Of a stretch of 64,000 bases of DNA, positions 1-8,764 are shown piece by piece; position 1 is the stretch's first letter; the number at the start of each line of letters is the position of its first letter. The stretch covers positions 1,240,001 through 1,304,000 of the forward strand of contig NZ_CP071696.1 of NCBI RefSeq assembly GCF_018024495.1. Direction: 5' to 3'. This stretch comes from Agromyces archimandritae (GTDB taxonomy: Bacteria; Actinomycetota; Actinomycetes; Actinomycetales; Microbacteriaceae). The notes beneath the pieces were generated by a model that worked only from the letters and a program-made list of their open reading frames with translations, made no database searches and was not told the DNA's origin. The position numbers and the translations under genes are program-made.

Positions 1-1155
1 CGCTTCCCGATCGCCGGTTCCGTCTACTCCTACGTGCGGCTCGGCCTGAACCGCTTCGTCGGGTTCATCGCCGGCTGGGCCATCCTCCTCGACTACCTGC
101 TGCTGCCGGCACTGCTGTCGGTGTTCGCCGCGGCGGCGATGACGAGCATCGTGCCGGCGATCCCCGAGTTCGTCTGGGTCATCGTCTTCGTCGTGCTCGC
201 GGCTGCGATCAACCTCCGCGGCATCAAACTGACGGCGGGGATGAACATGGTCTTCCTCGGCATCCAGCTCGTCGTCCTGGCCGTGTTCGTCGTCGGCGCC
301 GTCATCGCCGTGGCGCAGGGCCGCGGAGCCTTCTCGCTCGACCCGGTCTTCCAGCCGTCCGAGTTCTCGTGGGGCATCGTGTTCGGCGCGATCCCGATCG
401 CCGCACTCAGCTTCATCGGATTCGACGCGATCTCCACCCTGAACGAGGAAGCGAAGGGCGGCGGGGCGACGGTTTCGCGCGCGACCATGATCGTCCTCGT
501 CGTCGTCACCTTCCTCTTCGTGGTCCAGGTGTATCTGGCCTCGATCTTCGTTCCCACCGGCACGCAGTTCGAGAGCGGAGACGCGACGAACAACGCGTTC
601 TACCACATCGCCGGATCGATCATCGGCGACTGGTTCGAGATCCTGATCACGCTGACCTCGGCGCTCGTCGCGATCTTCGCGAACTCGATCGCCTCGCAGG
701 CGACCTCGAGCCGACTCGTGTTCAGCATGGCGCGCGACCGGCAGCTGCCCCGCTTCCTGTCCAAAGTGAGCAAGCGCCGGGTTCCGCAGAACGCCCTGCT
801 GCTCATCGCCGGCCTCTCGCTCGTGATCGGCATCGCCGGCACCGCCCAGCAGGAGCTGCTCACGACCCTCGTGACCTTCGGCGCCCTGACCGCGTACATC
901 CTCCTCAACGTGACGGTCATCGCGCACTTCGGCATCAAGGAACGCAGCCGTCGCGTGTTCCTGCACTGGATCTCGCCGGTCATCGGCACCCTGGTGCTCG
1001 GCTATGCGCTCTGGAGTGCGAACGACACGGCGAAGATCATCGGCGTCGGCTGGCTCGTGATCGGTGCCGTGATCGCCGCCGTCCAGCAATCTCGCTCGCG
1101 GAAGGCCGATACGGCCGCCGCGAGCGCCGAAGCGGGTCGCCCCACGGGGAATTGA
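1..1155 (+). CDS. APC-superfamily amino-acid permease, 5'-truncated by window
   Basis: The reading frame is open from base 1 and ends at TGA 1153-1155, so the start lies upstream of the window. About 384 C-terminal residues are visible with roughly nine to ten hydrophobic segments, consistent with the later helices of an APC (amino acid/polyamine/organocation) permease. FVGFIAGWAILLDYLL and GFDAISTLNEEAKGG are typical of the family, the second lying near the substrate-site helix. The hydrophilic tail (KADTAAASAEAGRPTGN) is presumably cytoplasmic. The substrate cannot be told from sequence. A GTG at 34 is internal to the frame, not a start. The gene converges on the GlxA-type regulator across a hairpin terminator. 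Confidence 0.85.
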   Translation, partial: RFPIAGSVYSYVRLGLNRFVGFIAGWAILLDYLLLPALLSVFAAAAMTSIVPAIPEFVWVIVFVVLAAAINLRGIKLTAGMNMVFLGIQLVVLAVFVVGAVIAVAQGRGAFSLDPVFQPSEFSWGIVFGAIPIAALSFIGFDAISTLNEEAKGGGATVSRATMIVLVVVTFLFVVQVYLASIFVPTGTQFESGDATNNAFYHIAGSIIGDWFEILITLTSALVAIFANSIASQATSSRLVFSMARDRQLPRFLSKVSKRRVPQNALLLIAGLSLVIGIAGTAQQELLTTLVTFGALTAYILLNVTVIAHFGIKERSRRVFLHWISPVIGTLVLGYALWSANDTAKIIGVGWLVIGAVIAAVQQSRSRKADTAAASAEAGRPTGN

Positions 1156-1168
1156 GGCGATCCGGCCG

Positions 1169-1201
1169 GCGGCGGGGGCGACAGGCATGCGCCCCCGCCG
1201 C
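1169..1201. terminator. Hairpin between convergent genes
   Basis: A perfect 12-bp GC stem (GCGGCGGGGGCG / CGCCCCCGCCGC) with a 9-nt loop lies between the permease stop and the stop of the convergent regulator, so it could serve both. There is no T-tract, which is common in high-GC actinobacteria. Confidence 0.6.
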
Positions 1202-2151
1202 TACCCCCGCTGCACGAAGGTGTGCCGGTATTCGTTCGGCGAGGTGCCGAGGATGCGGTGGAAGTGCAGCCTGAGGTTCGCGCCCGTTCCGAGGCCGACC
1301 TGCGCGGCGATCTGTTCGATGCCGAGCTCGCTGCGCTCGAGGAGTTCGCGGGCGAGGTCGACGCGGGCGCGCAGCACCCACTGCATCGGCGTGTATCCCG
1401 TGTCTTCGACGAAGCGGCGGGTGAAGGTGCGCTCCGAGACGGCGGCATGGCGGGCGAGGTCGGCGACGGTGAGCGGATCGCCGAGCCGTCGCAGGGCCCA
1501 TTCGCGGGTGGCGGCGAAGCGTTCGCCGAGGGGTTCGGGCAGGCTTCGGGGCACGTACTGCGCCTGCCCGCCGCTGCGGTAGGGGGCGGCGACGAGGCGG
1601 CGGGCGGCGTGGTTGGCGACGGCGACGCCGTGGTCGCGGCGCACGAGGTGGAGGCAGAGGTCGATGCCGCTGGCCGCCCCGGCGGAGGTGAGCACGCTGC
1701 CTTCGTCGACGAACAGGACGTTCTCGTCGACCTGCACGAGCGGATGCTTCGCGGCGAGCTGGCGCGTGTAGTGCCAGTGGGTGGTGGCGCGCCGCCCGTC
1801 GAGCAGGCCGGTCGCGGCGAGCGCGAAGGCGCCGGTGGAGATCGCGGCGAGGCGGGCGCCGCGGGCGTGGGCGGCGAGGAGGGCATCCACCACGGCCGCG
1901 GGCGGATCCTGCCGGTCGGGTTCACGGGAGCCGGGGACGAAGACGGTCTCGGCCCATTCGAGCGCTTCGAGCCCGTCGGCGACGTGGTATGAGAGGCCGT
2001 CGCCGCCGGTGACGAGGCCGGGCGCGGCGCCGCACACGCGCACCTCGTAGGGCATGCTGCGGCGGGTCGTGAAGACCTGGGCGGGGATGCCGACGTCGAG
2101 GGGTTTCGCGCCCTCGAGCACGAGGACGGCGACGCGGTGGTGGTGTGGCAT
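1201..2151 (-). CDS. GlxA-family AraC-type transcriptional regulator
   Basis: The 316-residue protein has an N-terminal DJ-1/PfpI-like domain (about 1-180, starting HHHRVAVLVLEGAKPLDVGI) and a C-terminal AraC DNA-binding domain (about 215-312) with two helix-turn-helices, including LTVADLARHAAVSERTFTRR and IEQIAAQVGLGTGANLRLHF. This arrangement is the GlxA family. Start ATG 2149-2151 is preceded by an AGGAA Shine-Dalgarno; the frame is open further upstream, but that extension is Arg/Pro-rich and not family-like. The protein is probably a cytoplasmic activator of an adjacent or distant metabolic gene. The target is unknown; the neighbouring permease is a possibility only by proximity. Confidence 0.88.
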   Translation of the reverse strand: MPHHHRVAVLVLEGAKPLDVGIPAQVFTTRRSMPYEVRVCGAAPGLVTGGDGLSYHVADGLEALEWAETVFVPGSREPDRQDPPAAVVDALLAAHARGARLAAISTGAFALAATGLLDGRRATTHWHYTRQLAAKHPLVQVDENVLFVDEGSVLTSAGAASGIDLCLHLVRRDHGVAVANHAARRLVAAPYRSGGQAQYVPRSLPEPLGERFAATREWALRRLGDPLTVADLARHAAVSERTFTRRFVEDTGYTPMQWVLRARVDLARELLERSELGIEQIAAQVGLGTGANLRLHFHRILGTSPNEYRHTFVQRG

Positions 2152-2383
2152 GATTCCTCGGGTGCGGATGCCGGGGCGCGCTCGCGCCGGTGGCCCGGCG
2201 CCGGGCGGCCGCCGGATGGATGGCGGTTCCACTGGCGGTTTCCCCGCTGTTCGCAAGCATACTGCCGCGCGCCGGGTGCGCACCCGGGCGCACGGCTCCG
2301 CCCTTCCCAAGACCGGGCATGCCGGTTAGCGTGGATGTGCGGGCAGGGGGCCCGCGCAACATCCGGTGAACAAGGGGGACCCG

Positions 2384-2542
2384 ATGGCCGACGCACAGGC
2401 GATCATCGAAGCACGGCAGGCCGCGAACCTGGCCAGCTACGATATCCAGAAGCTGCCCGAGGACTCGATCGAGCGCCAGGCGCTGCACAACCTGCAGACC
2501 GCGATCGACGCGCTCATCACCGCGGTCGACTCGAACGGGTAG
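2384..2542 (+). CDS. Small hypothetical protein (52 aa)
   Basis: A 53-codon frame starts at ATG 2384 and ends at TAG 2540-2542, with an AAGGGGGAC ribosome-binding site 6-8 bases upstream. Codon use is strongly GC3-rich as in neighbouring genes. The product is hydrophilic and probably helical (MADAQAIIEARQAANLASYD at the N-terminus; a second amphipathic helix around ALHNLQTAIDALI). A -10-like TTAGCGT lies near 2327. No family was recognised. Start signal, codon bias and an intergenic location without an overlapping better frame support it as real. Confidence 0.6.
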   Translation: MADAQAIIEARQAANLASYDIQKLPEDSIERQALHNLQTAIDALITAVDSNG

Positions 2543-2612
2543 CCGGCGGGGCGGCGCGATCCGTGCCGGCGCCCGCCCGCGGCCGCAGCGCCGACGGAAG
2601 CCCGCGCCCGCC

Positions 2613-5345
2613 CTACTCCAGCAGCGCCCGCAATTCGTCGGCCGTCAGCGCGGCGTCGGCGAATCCTTCGTCGCCCATGAGCGCGTCGACGAGTTCGCCC
2701 TTCCGGCGCTTCAGCGTCATGACGCGTTCCTCGATCGTGCCCTCTGCGACGAGGCGGTAGACGTTCACGGGGCGCTCCTGCCCGATGCGGTGGGCGCGGT
2801 CGACGGCCTGCGCTTCGCTCGCGGGGTTCCACCACGGGTCGAGCAGGTAGACGTAGTCGGCTTCGGTGAGGTTCAGGCCGAAGCCGCCGGCCTTCAGACT
2901 GATGAGGAACACGGGGACCTCGCCCGCGCGGAACCTCGCGACCTCCTCGGTGCGCCTGCGGGTCGGCGTGGAGCCGTCGAGGTACGCGTAGGGCGTGCCC
3001 TCGGCATCCATTCGCGCAGCCACGCGCGCCAGGAACGAGGTGAACTGGCTGAACACCAGCACCCGATGGCCGGCGCCGGCGACCTCGTCGAGCTGCGCGA
3101 AGAGCGCGTCGAGCTTCGCCGAGGGGATGCCGGCGTGGCGTTCGTCGACGAGCGCGGCGTCGAGGGCGAGGAGCCTGAGCAGGGTGAGCGAGCGGTAGAC
3201 GATGAAGCGGCTGCGCTGCTCGTCGGCGTCGAGGAGGTCGAGCAGTTTCTGCCGTTCGCGCTGCAGGGTGACGTCGTAGAGGCGGCGGTGCTTCGGGTGC
3301 AGTTCGACGGAGAGCACCTGCTCCTGCTTCTCGGGCAGTTCGGGGGCGACGACGTCTTTCGTGCGGCGCAGCATGAGGGGCCGCACGCGCCGCCGCAGCT
3401 GTTCGAGGCGCGTCTCGTGGCCGTGCTCGATGGGGCGGCGGTACTGCACCGTGAACGCACGCTGCGAGGGGAACAGACCGGGCGCGACGATGGCGAGGAT
3501 CGACCAGGGTTCGCCGACGTGGTTCTCGACGGGGGTGCCGGTGACGGCGAGGCGGAACCGGGTGCGGATGCCGCGGGCGGCCTCATGGGCGCGGGTCGCC
3601 GGGTTCTTCACGAACTGGGCTTCGTCGAGCACGAGTCCGCCCCACTCGAGCGCGCCGAACGCGTCGGCTTCGAGGCGGAGCACCGCGTAGGTGGTGATGA
3701 CGAGGTCGGCGGCCGCGGCCGCATCGGCGATGGACTGGCCGCGCTTCGCGGCCGTCCGGGTGACGGAGGCCACGCGGAGGCCCGGGGTGAAGCGCGCCGC
3801 CTCGGCCGCCCAGTTGGCGGCGACCGAGGTGGGGGCGACGACGAGGAAGGGGCCGGCGCCGGCTTCGGCGGCGTGCGCGACGAGCGCGAGGGTCTGCGCG
3901 GTCTTGCCGAGCCCCATGTCGTCGGCGAGGATGCCGCCGAGCCCGGCCCGCCAGAGGTAGGCGAGCCAGCGGAACCCCTCGAGCTGGTAGTGCCGGAGGG
4001 GCAGCACGACGCCGGCCGGTTGCGGCAGTTCGGGCGCGCCGCCGGGTTCGAGGGCCTCGACCGCCTGCCGCCATTCGACGGCCGGCCGGGCGATGTCGGC
4101 GAGGTCCTCGAAGTCGCTCCAGAGACTGACGCGGCTGCGGTGGATGCGGACCCCGGCCTCCCACTCCGCGAGCGTGCCGGCCTCGGCGATGAGTTCGCGC
4201 AGGCGGTCGAAGACGGGCAGATTCAGCGGCAGATAGCTGCGATCGATGAGACGCAGCCGTTTCGCACCCGCCGAGAGGGCGCGGTACAGCGGCAGGAAGG
4301 GCACCTTCTTGCCTGCGACGGTGACGATAACGCCGAGCTCGAACCAGTCGTTCTTCTCGGTCGGCACGGTCGTGACGGTGAGCTCGGGGGGTTCGTCGAT
4401 GCGCCGCCAGCCGTCCTCGTCGGCCGCGTGCCCGACCGCGTCGCCGGTGCCGCCCGGACCCGTGCCGCCCGTGCCGTCGTCGGCGAGCTCGTGCTCGTCC
4501 GGTTCCGGCGGCGCGAAGCTGCCGTCGGCGCTGCCGACCTCGATCTCCCGCGCGAGCGGCCGGTAGTGGGCGGCGAGGAACTCGGGCACCTCCTCGGGCG
4601 GCACCCGGATCGCGGCCGGCGCGGCGAGCAGGCCGCGCACGGCATCGCTCGCCCGTCGTGCGAGCGGCGCGAGCTCGATCGCGCCCGTCTCGAAGTCGAA
4701 GACGTACACGCCGTGGTCGCCGATGAGGCGGGTGCGCCGCGGCTCGCGCGCCGACCCGTCGACGGCGACCGCGGGCACGAGCGCGAGCCCGCCGTCGGAA
4801 TCGCTCGCGGCATCCATCGCGACCGAGGCGGCCTGCCGCAGGTGGATGCCGGGGGTCGCCGCAGCGCCCGTCAGCGCGATGCCGAGGCGGCCGGCCTCGG
4901 CGAGCAGCCCCCACAGCAGCGGGCTCTCGAACTCGTCGAGGGTGATCCACTCGGAGCCGTACGCCTGGTAGACGGCGGGGTTCCGGCCGTTCAGCAGCGC
5001 GAACTGCGCGAACCAGCGCGACTGGGCGGGGTCGTAGCCGCCGCCGTCGGCCCGGTAGGCGATGTTCTGCCAGCTGAGCTGGCCCTTGATCCAGGCGCCC
5101 TTCGCGCCGCGGGTCACGGGTCGCACCGCGAGCCGGTCGACGGCCGCGTCCCGCAGCGCCGGCTGGTCGCGCGGGCCCTGCCACGCGCCCGGGCGACGCG
5201 GCAGCCGCTGCCGGAGCTCGAATTGCAGGGCGAGCGGATGCCTGGGCGCCCCGGCATCCGCACCCCGCCGCTCGGGCCACGCCCCGCCCGGCGCACCGCC
5301 CGCGCGCAGCACCTCGAGCTCGCGCCGCCAGCCGCCGGGGCTCAC
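2613..5345 (-). CDS. SNF2-family DEAD/DEAH-box helicase
   Basis: A 910-residue SNF2/Rad54-like ATPase. The helicase core is C-terminal: Walker A GILADDMGLGKTAQT near residues 470-485, Walker B with a DEAQ box (VLDEAQFVKN) near 572, the SNF2 motif LAVTGTPVENHVGE, and a helicase C-terminal domain (about 750-890) ending with DPWWNPASEAQAVDRAHRIGQ. The N-terminal half matches the actinobacterial type that often carries a SWIM zinc finger; no CxCxnCxH is seen here, so this is a SWIM-less or N-terminally shortened version. It starts at GTG 5343-5345; the frame is closed upstream by TAG near 5381. It is predicted to translocate on or remodel protein-DNA complexes. No methylase or nuclease neighbour suggests a defence role. 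Confidence 0.9.
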   Translation of the reverse strand: MSPGGWRRELEVLRAGGAPGGAWPERRGADAGAPRHPLALQFELRQRLPRRPGAWQGPRDQPALRDAAVDRLAVRPVTRGAKGAWIKGQLSWQNIAYRADGGGYDPAQSRWFAQFALLNGRNPAVYQAYGSEWITLDEFESPLLWGLLAEAGRLGIALTGAAATPGIHLRQAASVAMDAASDSDGGLALVPAVAVDGSAREPRRTRLIGDHGVYVFDFETGAIELAPLARRASDAVRGLLAAPAAIRVPPEEVPEFLAAHYRPLAREIEVGSADGSFAPPEPDEHELADDGTGGTGPGGTGDAVGHAADEDGWRRIDEPPELTVTTVPTEKNDWFELGVIVTVAGKKVPFLPLYRALSAGAKRLRLIDRSYLPLNLPVFDRLRELIAEAGTLAEWEAGVRIHRSRVSLWSDFEDLADIARPAVEWRQAVEALEPGGAPELPQPAGVVLPLRHYQLEGFRWLAYLWRAGLGGILADDMGLGKTAQTLALVAHAAEAGAGPFLVVAPTSVAANWAAEAARFTPGLRVASVTRTAAKRGQSIADAAAAADLVITTYAVLRLEADAFGALEWGGLVLDEAQFVKNPATRAHEAARGIRTRFRLAVTGTPVENHVGEPWSILAIVAPGLFPSQRAFTVQYRRPIEHGHETRLEQLRRRVRPLMLRRTKDVVAPELPEKQEQVLSVELHPKHRRLYDVTLQRERQKLLDLLDADEQRSRFIVYRSLTLLRLLALDAALVDERHAGIPSAKLDALFAQLDEVAGAGHRVLVFSQFTSFLARVAARMDAEGTPYAYLDGSTPTRRRTEEVARFRAGEVPVFLISLKAGGFGLNLTEADYVYLLDPWWNPASEAQAVDRAHRIGQERPVNVYRLVAEGTIEERVMTLKRRKGELVDALMGDEGFADAALTADELRALLE

Positions 5346-5511
5346 GCGCGACCCGCCGGGTGCTTCACGAACATGCCGCTATCGTGTCACGGGCCGCCGA
5401 CACGGCACCTGCGAGCGCAACGCCCCGGCCGACACGGCCGGCTCCACGGCCGCGACCGGGCACGGACCCCCGCAGCCCGGCTACGCTCGAAGCGTCGGGA
5501 GGAGCGAGCGG

Positions 5512-6201
5512 ATGGGGTGGTTCTCCCGGCTGCGCGAGCGGCGGCGCGCGCGCGAGGGGGGCAACGGCGGAGCGGATGCGCGGCGGCCCCGCGACCCGCG
5601 GCGCGGCGTGCTGCCCGACTTTCTGAGGAACCCGCGGGCCCGCCGCATCTCGGTCGAGGATGCGAGCGAGGAAGGCCTCATGCTCGCCGAGTACGCCGCC
5701 GTGATGTCGACGAAGAACCTCATCATCGAGGCCGTCATCCGCGACGGCCGCGACTGGGATCCGGATGCGTATCTCGACGACGCGCGTTCCGTGCTCGACG
5801 GGCTCATCGACGAATCGGAGGAGTCCGCCGAGCATGTGCGCGCCGAGCAGCGCGCCGCGGCATCCGTCCGCGGCCGCGCCAGCCACCAGCACGACTACCA
5901 CGCCCGCGACCTCGGCAATCTCGAGGTGCGCGAGGCCGTGAACGAGTACGTCGCCAGGCGGCTGCGCGCCTGGACGCGGGACGAGGATCGCCTGCGCCGG
6001 CTCGTGGATCGCGCCCGGGCATCCGCCTGGGGCGAGATCGCCGCGGAGATCGAGGCGACGCTCGACCGCACCTGGCCCGCCGAGCCCGAACTCGACGCGA
6101 ACTACGGGGCCGAGCGCGAGGAGCGGATGTGGATGGTGCGCTACTTCGACCTCATCGAGCTGTCGATGCAGACGCAGTCGGGCGGGGCGGCGGCCGACTG
6201 A
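5512..6201 (+). CDS. Hypothetical hydrophilic protein (229 aa)
   Basis: ATG 5512 follows a GGGAGGAG ribosome-binding site 6-8 nt upstream; the longer open frame starting at 5062 lies over the SNF2 gene and is a shadow. The protein has an Arg-rich N-terminus (GWFSRLRERRRAREGG), then charged helical sequence (ISVEDASEEGLMLAEYAAVM; VREAVNEYVARRLRAWTRDE) and no membrane segment. Residues 110-215 could form a helical bundle. No family was recognised. It is divergent from the SNF2 gene and followed after 81 bp by the FUSC gene. Confidence 0.7.
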   Translation: MGWFSRLRERRRAREGGNGGADARRPRDPRRGVLPDFLRNPRARRISVEDASEEGLMLAEYAAVMSTKNLIIEAVIRDGRDWDPDAYLDDARSVLDGLIDESEESAEHVRAEQRAAASVRGRASHQHDYHARDLGNLEVREAVNEYVARRLRAWTRDEDRLRRLVDRARASAWGEIAAEIEATLDRTWPAEPELDANYGAEREERMWMVRYFDLIELSMQTQSGGAAAD

Positions 6202-6282
6202 GGCCGGGCGGCGGCGGCGCGCTCCGGCATCCGCTCGGCGCGGATCCGCGGTTCGCGTCGCAGCAGGCCCTAGCCTGACACC

Positions 6283-7323
6283 ATGCAGGTGAGCGAGCGA
6301 CTGCGGAAGGCGTCACTGCTGGCGAAGAAGCGTTCGCCGTTCCTGCAGGTCGTGAAATCGGCGGCGGCGACCGTGGCGGCCTGGCTCGCGGCGTTCTGGC
6401 TCGTGCCCGGGCAGCTGCCGGTGTTCGCGGCGATCGCGGCGCTGCTCGTCGTGCAGCCGAGCGTCGACGAATCGTTCGGCAAGGCCATCGAGCGTTCCAT
6501 CGGCGTGATCTCGGGCGTGCTGCTGGCGACGGGCATCTCCCTGCTGTTCGGGCAGGACAGCTGGGTGATCCTCGTCGCCGTCGTCGTCGCGATCCTCGCG
6601 GCCTGGGCCCTCAGGATGACCTCGGGCACCGCGAACCAGGTCGCGATCAGCGCCATGCTCGTGCTCACCATCGGCTCCGCGCAGCCCGAATACGCACTCG
6701 ACCGCGTCATCGAGACCCTGATCGGCGCCGCGATCGGCATCATCGTGAACACCCTCATCGTGCCGCCCGTGCTCGTCGAACCGGCCCGGCGCGACGTCGC
6801 GCTGCTCGGCGGCGAGCTCGCGGCATCCCTCGACCGTCTCGCCGCCGCCCTCGAGGGGCCGCGCACGAGCACCGAGCTCGAACAGCTCATGCTCGAGGCT
6901 CGGCTCATGCGGCCCATGCGCGACGCCGCCGAGGCGTCCGTCGAAGCCGGGGAGGCCTCGCTCACGCTGAACCCGCGTCGCAGCGCCCACCGCACCGAGC
7001 TCGAGTCGCTCGGGGCCATCTTCGAGCGCATCGGCCCCGTCGTCACGCAGGTGATCGGCATGACGCGCGCCTTCGCCGATCACTACGACGACAGCATCCA
7101 CCGCGAGCCGACCGTGCGTGCGATCGCGGAGCAGCTGCGGCGCAGCGCCCACGACATGCGGCTGCTGACACGGCCGATCGAGCCGGAACCGGAGCCCGTC
7201 ACCTCGGAGCAGCCGGCGCTGACCTCGGCGCTCGTGGTGTCTCCGCCGACGGGCGGCCACTGGATCCTCATCGGGTCGCTGATGGAGGATCTGCGGCGGA
7301 TCCGCGAGGAGCTCGTCGACTGA
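6283..7323 (+). CDS. FUSC-family (aromatic acid exporter-like) membrane protein
   Basis: A 346-residue protein with about six hydrophobic segments in residues 20-165 (for example VAAWLAAFWLVPGQLPVFAA, VILVAVVVAILAAWALRM, LIGAAIGIIVNTLIVPPVL), followed by a long soluble helical region (about 170-300). This layout fits the FUSC/ArAE group of aromatic-acid or fusaric-acid exporters. Start ATG 6283 has a TAGCCT -10-like box about 12 bp upstream (ccctagcctgacaccATG), suggesting a very short leader. Substrate unknown. Neighbours are not obviously related. Confidence 0.75.
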   Translation: MQVSERLRKASLLAKKRSPFLQVVKSAAATVAAWLAAFWLVPGQLPVFAAIAALLVVQPSVDESFGKAIERSIGVISGVLLATGISLLFGQDSWVILVAVVVAILAAWALRMTSGTANQVAISAMLVLTIGSAQPEYALDRVIETLIGAAIGIIVNTLIVPPVLVEPARRDVALLGGELAASLDRLAAALEGPRTSTELEQLMLEARLMRPMRDAAEASVEAGEASLTLNPRRSAHRTELESLGAIFERIGPVVTQVIGMTRAFADHYDDSIHREPTVRAIAEQLRRSAHDMRLLTRPIEPEPEPVTSEQPALTSALVVSPPTGGHWILIGSLMEDLRRIREELVD

Positions 7324-7678
7324 TCGGGTGCGGATGCCGGGTCGCACCGCATCCGGGCGGGTGGGCGCCTCCGAAGGCGCTGCGAGCCTGCTCCGCATTC
7401 CCTCATTCCGGCGTACACGAGGTTTTGTCGTCACGGGGGTGGCGGGCTAGGCTGGCCGCGCCCGATCCGGTCACCGGCTCAGCTCAGCGTCGACTCCCGT
7501 CCGACCGACGCGTGCTCGGTACCGCGCATCCCGGCAGTCCCCCATCGTCGATTCGCAACACCGTTCCTCCACAACCGGCTTTCGCAACCGTCCCGTCCAC
7601 CGTTCTCCCGCCCCCGGGTCTGCGCGGTTCGCCCCGACGGTACCTTCGACGAACCCTCCTTCGAAAGCGAACCCGTCC
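7324..7678. other. 355-bp intergenic stretch, no gene recognised
   Basis: Between the FUSC gene and the DUF4253 gene. It holds a weak GGATGC/GCATCC inverted pair just after the FUSC stop and a -10-like TAGGCT at 7448-7453. The open frames here do not show the local codon bias. Nothing else was seen. Confidence 0.5.
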
Positions 7679-8488
7679 GTGCCTCACCTGCCACGAGATC
7701 CGCTCACCATCCCGATCCAGATCGGCCGCCCGGCCGGGCCCGGCGTCATGCCCGAACCGGGTGCGCCGATCGGCATCGGGGGCGTCGAGCTGCCCGCCGG
7801 CCGGCTCGTGAGCCGGGTGGTGGATGCCGCGAGCAGCGACATCGCGTGGCAGACCGTGGCGGCGCTGCCCGATGCGCCGCAGCTGTGGCTGCGCCTGGCG
7901 GCCGTGTTCGGGCAGACGGGGTTGTGGCCGTTGCTCGAGGATCTCGTCGCGGCGACGGCTCCGGCCGCCGAACGCCGCCGGCCGGGCGGGCGGGGCGCCG
8001 GTCGCAGTGAGCGCTTCGCCCGCTTCCGCGAGGGGCGCCGGGCAGCGGCCGAACGGGCCGCGCCGACGGCGGCGCCGTTCCGTCCGCTGGCAACGGGGTC
8101 CGCGCCTGCCGGTTTCGAGCGCTTCCCGACGGTGCCGGCCTCGCCACCGTTCGAGCCGATGACGCTCGCACTCGTGCCGACGGCGGATCCGGCCGATGTG
8201 CCCGCACGGATCGGCTGGGCGCTCGGCCGCCCCGTCGGTATCGACGCCGATGCATTCGGCGCAGCACTGCGCTCCTGGCAGCGCCGATTCGGCGCGTACA
8301 TCTTCGCGAGCCGCCGCCTCGTCGTCACCCGCCCTCCGCTCTCGCAGGCCGACGCCGAGCTTCTCGCCGCCGAGCACCGCTGGTTCGCACCGGCCACCGT
8401 CGAGCGCTTCGACGCCGCCCACGGCACCGGTTCCTATGCGGTCGGCCTCGTCGGCGCCACCCGCTGGCACTTCGACTGGGAGGCATAG
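7679..8488 (+). CDS. DUF4253-domain protein
   Basis: A 269-residue soluble protein. The C-terminal 100 residues contain AALRSWQRRFGAYIFASRRL, a hydrophobic strand and LAAEHRWFAPATVERF, which resemble the DUF4253 domain of actinobacteria (usual pattern: W..RFGA, then AAEHF.F.P..V). The N-terminal half is poorly conserved and Ala/Arg-rich in the middle. The start is uncertain: GTG 7679 gives this length, with only a weak AAAGCGA upstream; ATG 7749 is an alternative. Function unknown; DUF4253 proteins are often near toxin-immunity-like genes, but none is seen here. Confidence 0.65.
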   Translation: MPHLPRDPLTIPIQIGRPAGPGVMPEPGAPIGIGGVELPAGRLVSRVVDAASSDIAWQTVAALPDAPQLWLRLAAVFGQTGLWPLLEDLVAATAPAAERRRPGGRGAGRSERFARFREGRRAAAERAAPTAAPFRPLATGSAPAGFERFPTVPASPPFEPMTLALVPTADPADVPARIGWALGRPVGIDADAFGAALRSWQRRFGAYIFASRRLVVTRPPLSQADAELLAAEHRWFAPATVERFDAAHGTGSYAVGLVGATRWHFDWEA

Positions 8489-8508
8489 GGCGGAGCAGCA
8501 CCTCCGCC
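8489..8508 (+). terminator. Short GC hairpin after DUF4253 gene
   Basis: GGCGGAG / CTCCGCC, 7-bp stem with a 6-nt loop starting directly after the stop codon. No T-tract; weak evidence. Confidence 0.4.
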
Positions 8509-8541
8509 ACGTCGCTGCGCGGGCAGGTCTGGGCTGCGCGC

Positions 8542-8649
8542 TCAGCGCATCCGCTCGGCGATGGCCTCGCCCCACTCGAAGCGGCACTCGGCGGATTCGA
8601 ACAGGCGCGACGGTCCGGCATCCACCCCCTCGCGGCCGTCGCACGGCAT
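8542..8649 (-). CDS. Possible small ORF (35 aa), or gene remnant
   Basis: ATG 8649 to TGA 8542 encodes a 35-residue peptide starting MPCDGREGVDAGPSRLF and ending EWGEAIAERMR, with GC-rich third positions. There is no clear ribosome-binding site, and an in-frame stop sits six codons upstream. It could be a small protein or the tail of a decayed gene. Reported because nothing else explains the codon-like pattern here. Confidence 0.2.
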   Translation of the reverse strand: MPCDGREGVDAGPSRLFESAECRFEWGEAIAERMR

Positions 8650-8659
8650 CGCATCGCCT

Positions 8660-8749
8660 GTGATTCATACCCCGCCCATAGGAAGATCATCGGGGTTTCG
8701 ACGCCGGGTGTGAATGGATGGACACCTCCCGTTCCCCCGATATTCACAC
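8660..8749 (+). promoter_or_regulatory. Inverted/direct repeat upstream of DUF4956-VTC operon
   Basis: GTGTGAAT at 8708-8715 and ATTCACAC at 8742-8749 form a perfect 8-bp inverted repeat with a 26-nt spacer; a third related copy, TGATTCATACC, lies at 8661-8671. They sit just upstream of the ribosome-binding site of the polyphosphate operon, where a repressor or a PhoP-type activator could bind. The PhoP idea is inference only. Confidence 0.4.
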
Positions 8750-8764
8750 TGGAGGACCCACCCC

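Noticed and set aside
2790..6278. 1162-codon plus-strand open frame over the SNF2 gene, and similar long antisense frames elsewhere (for example 11098-16020, 56068-59760)
   Set aside because: They mirror real genes, are Arg/Gly/Val-rich, lack family similarity and start signals; high GC makes stops rare.
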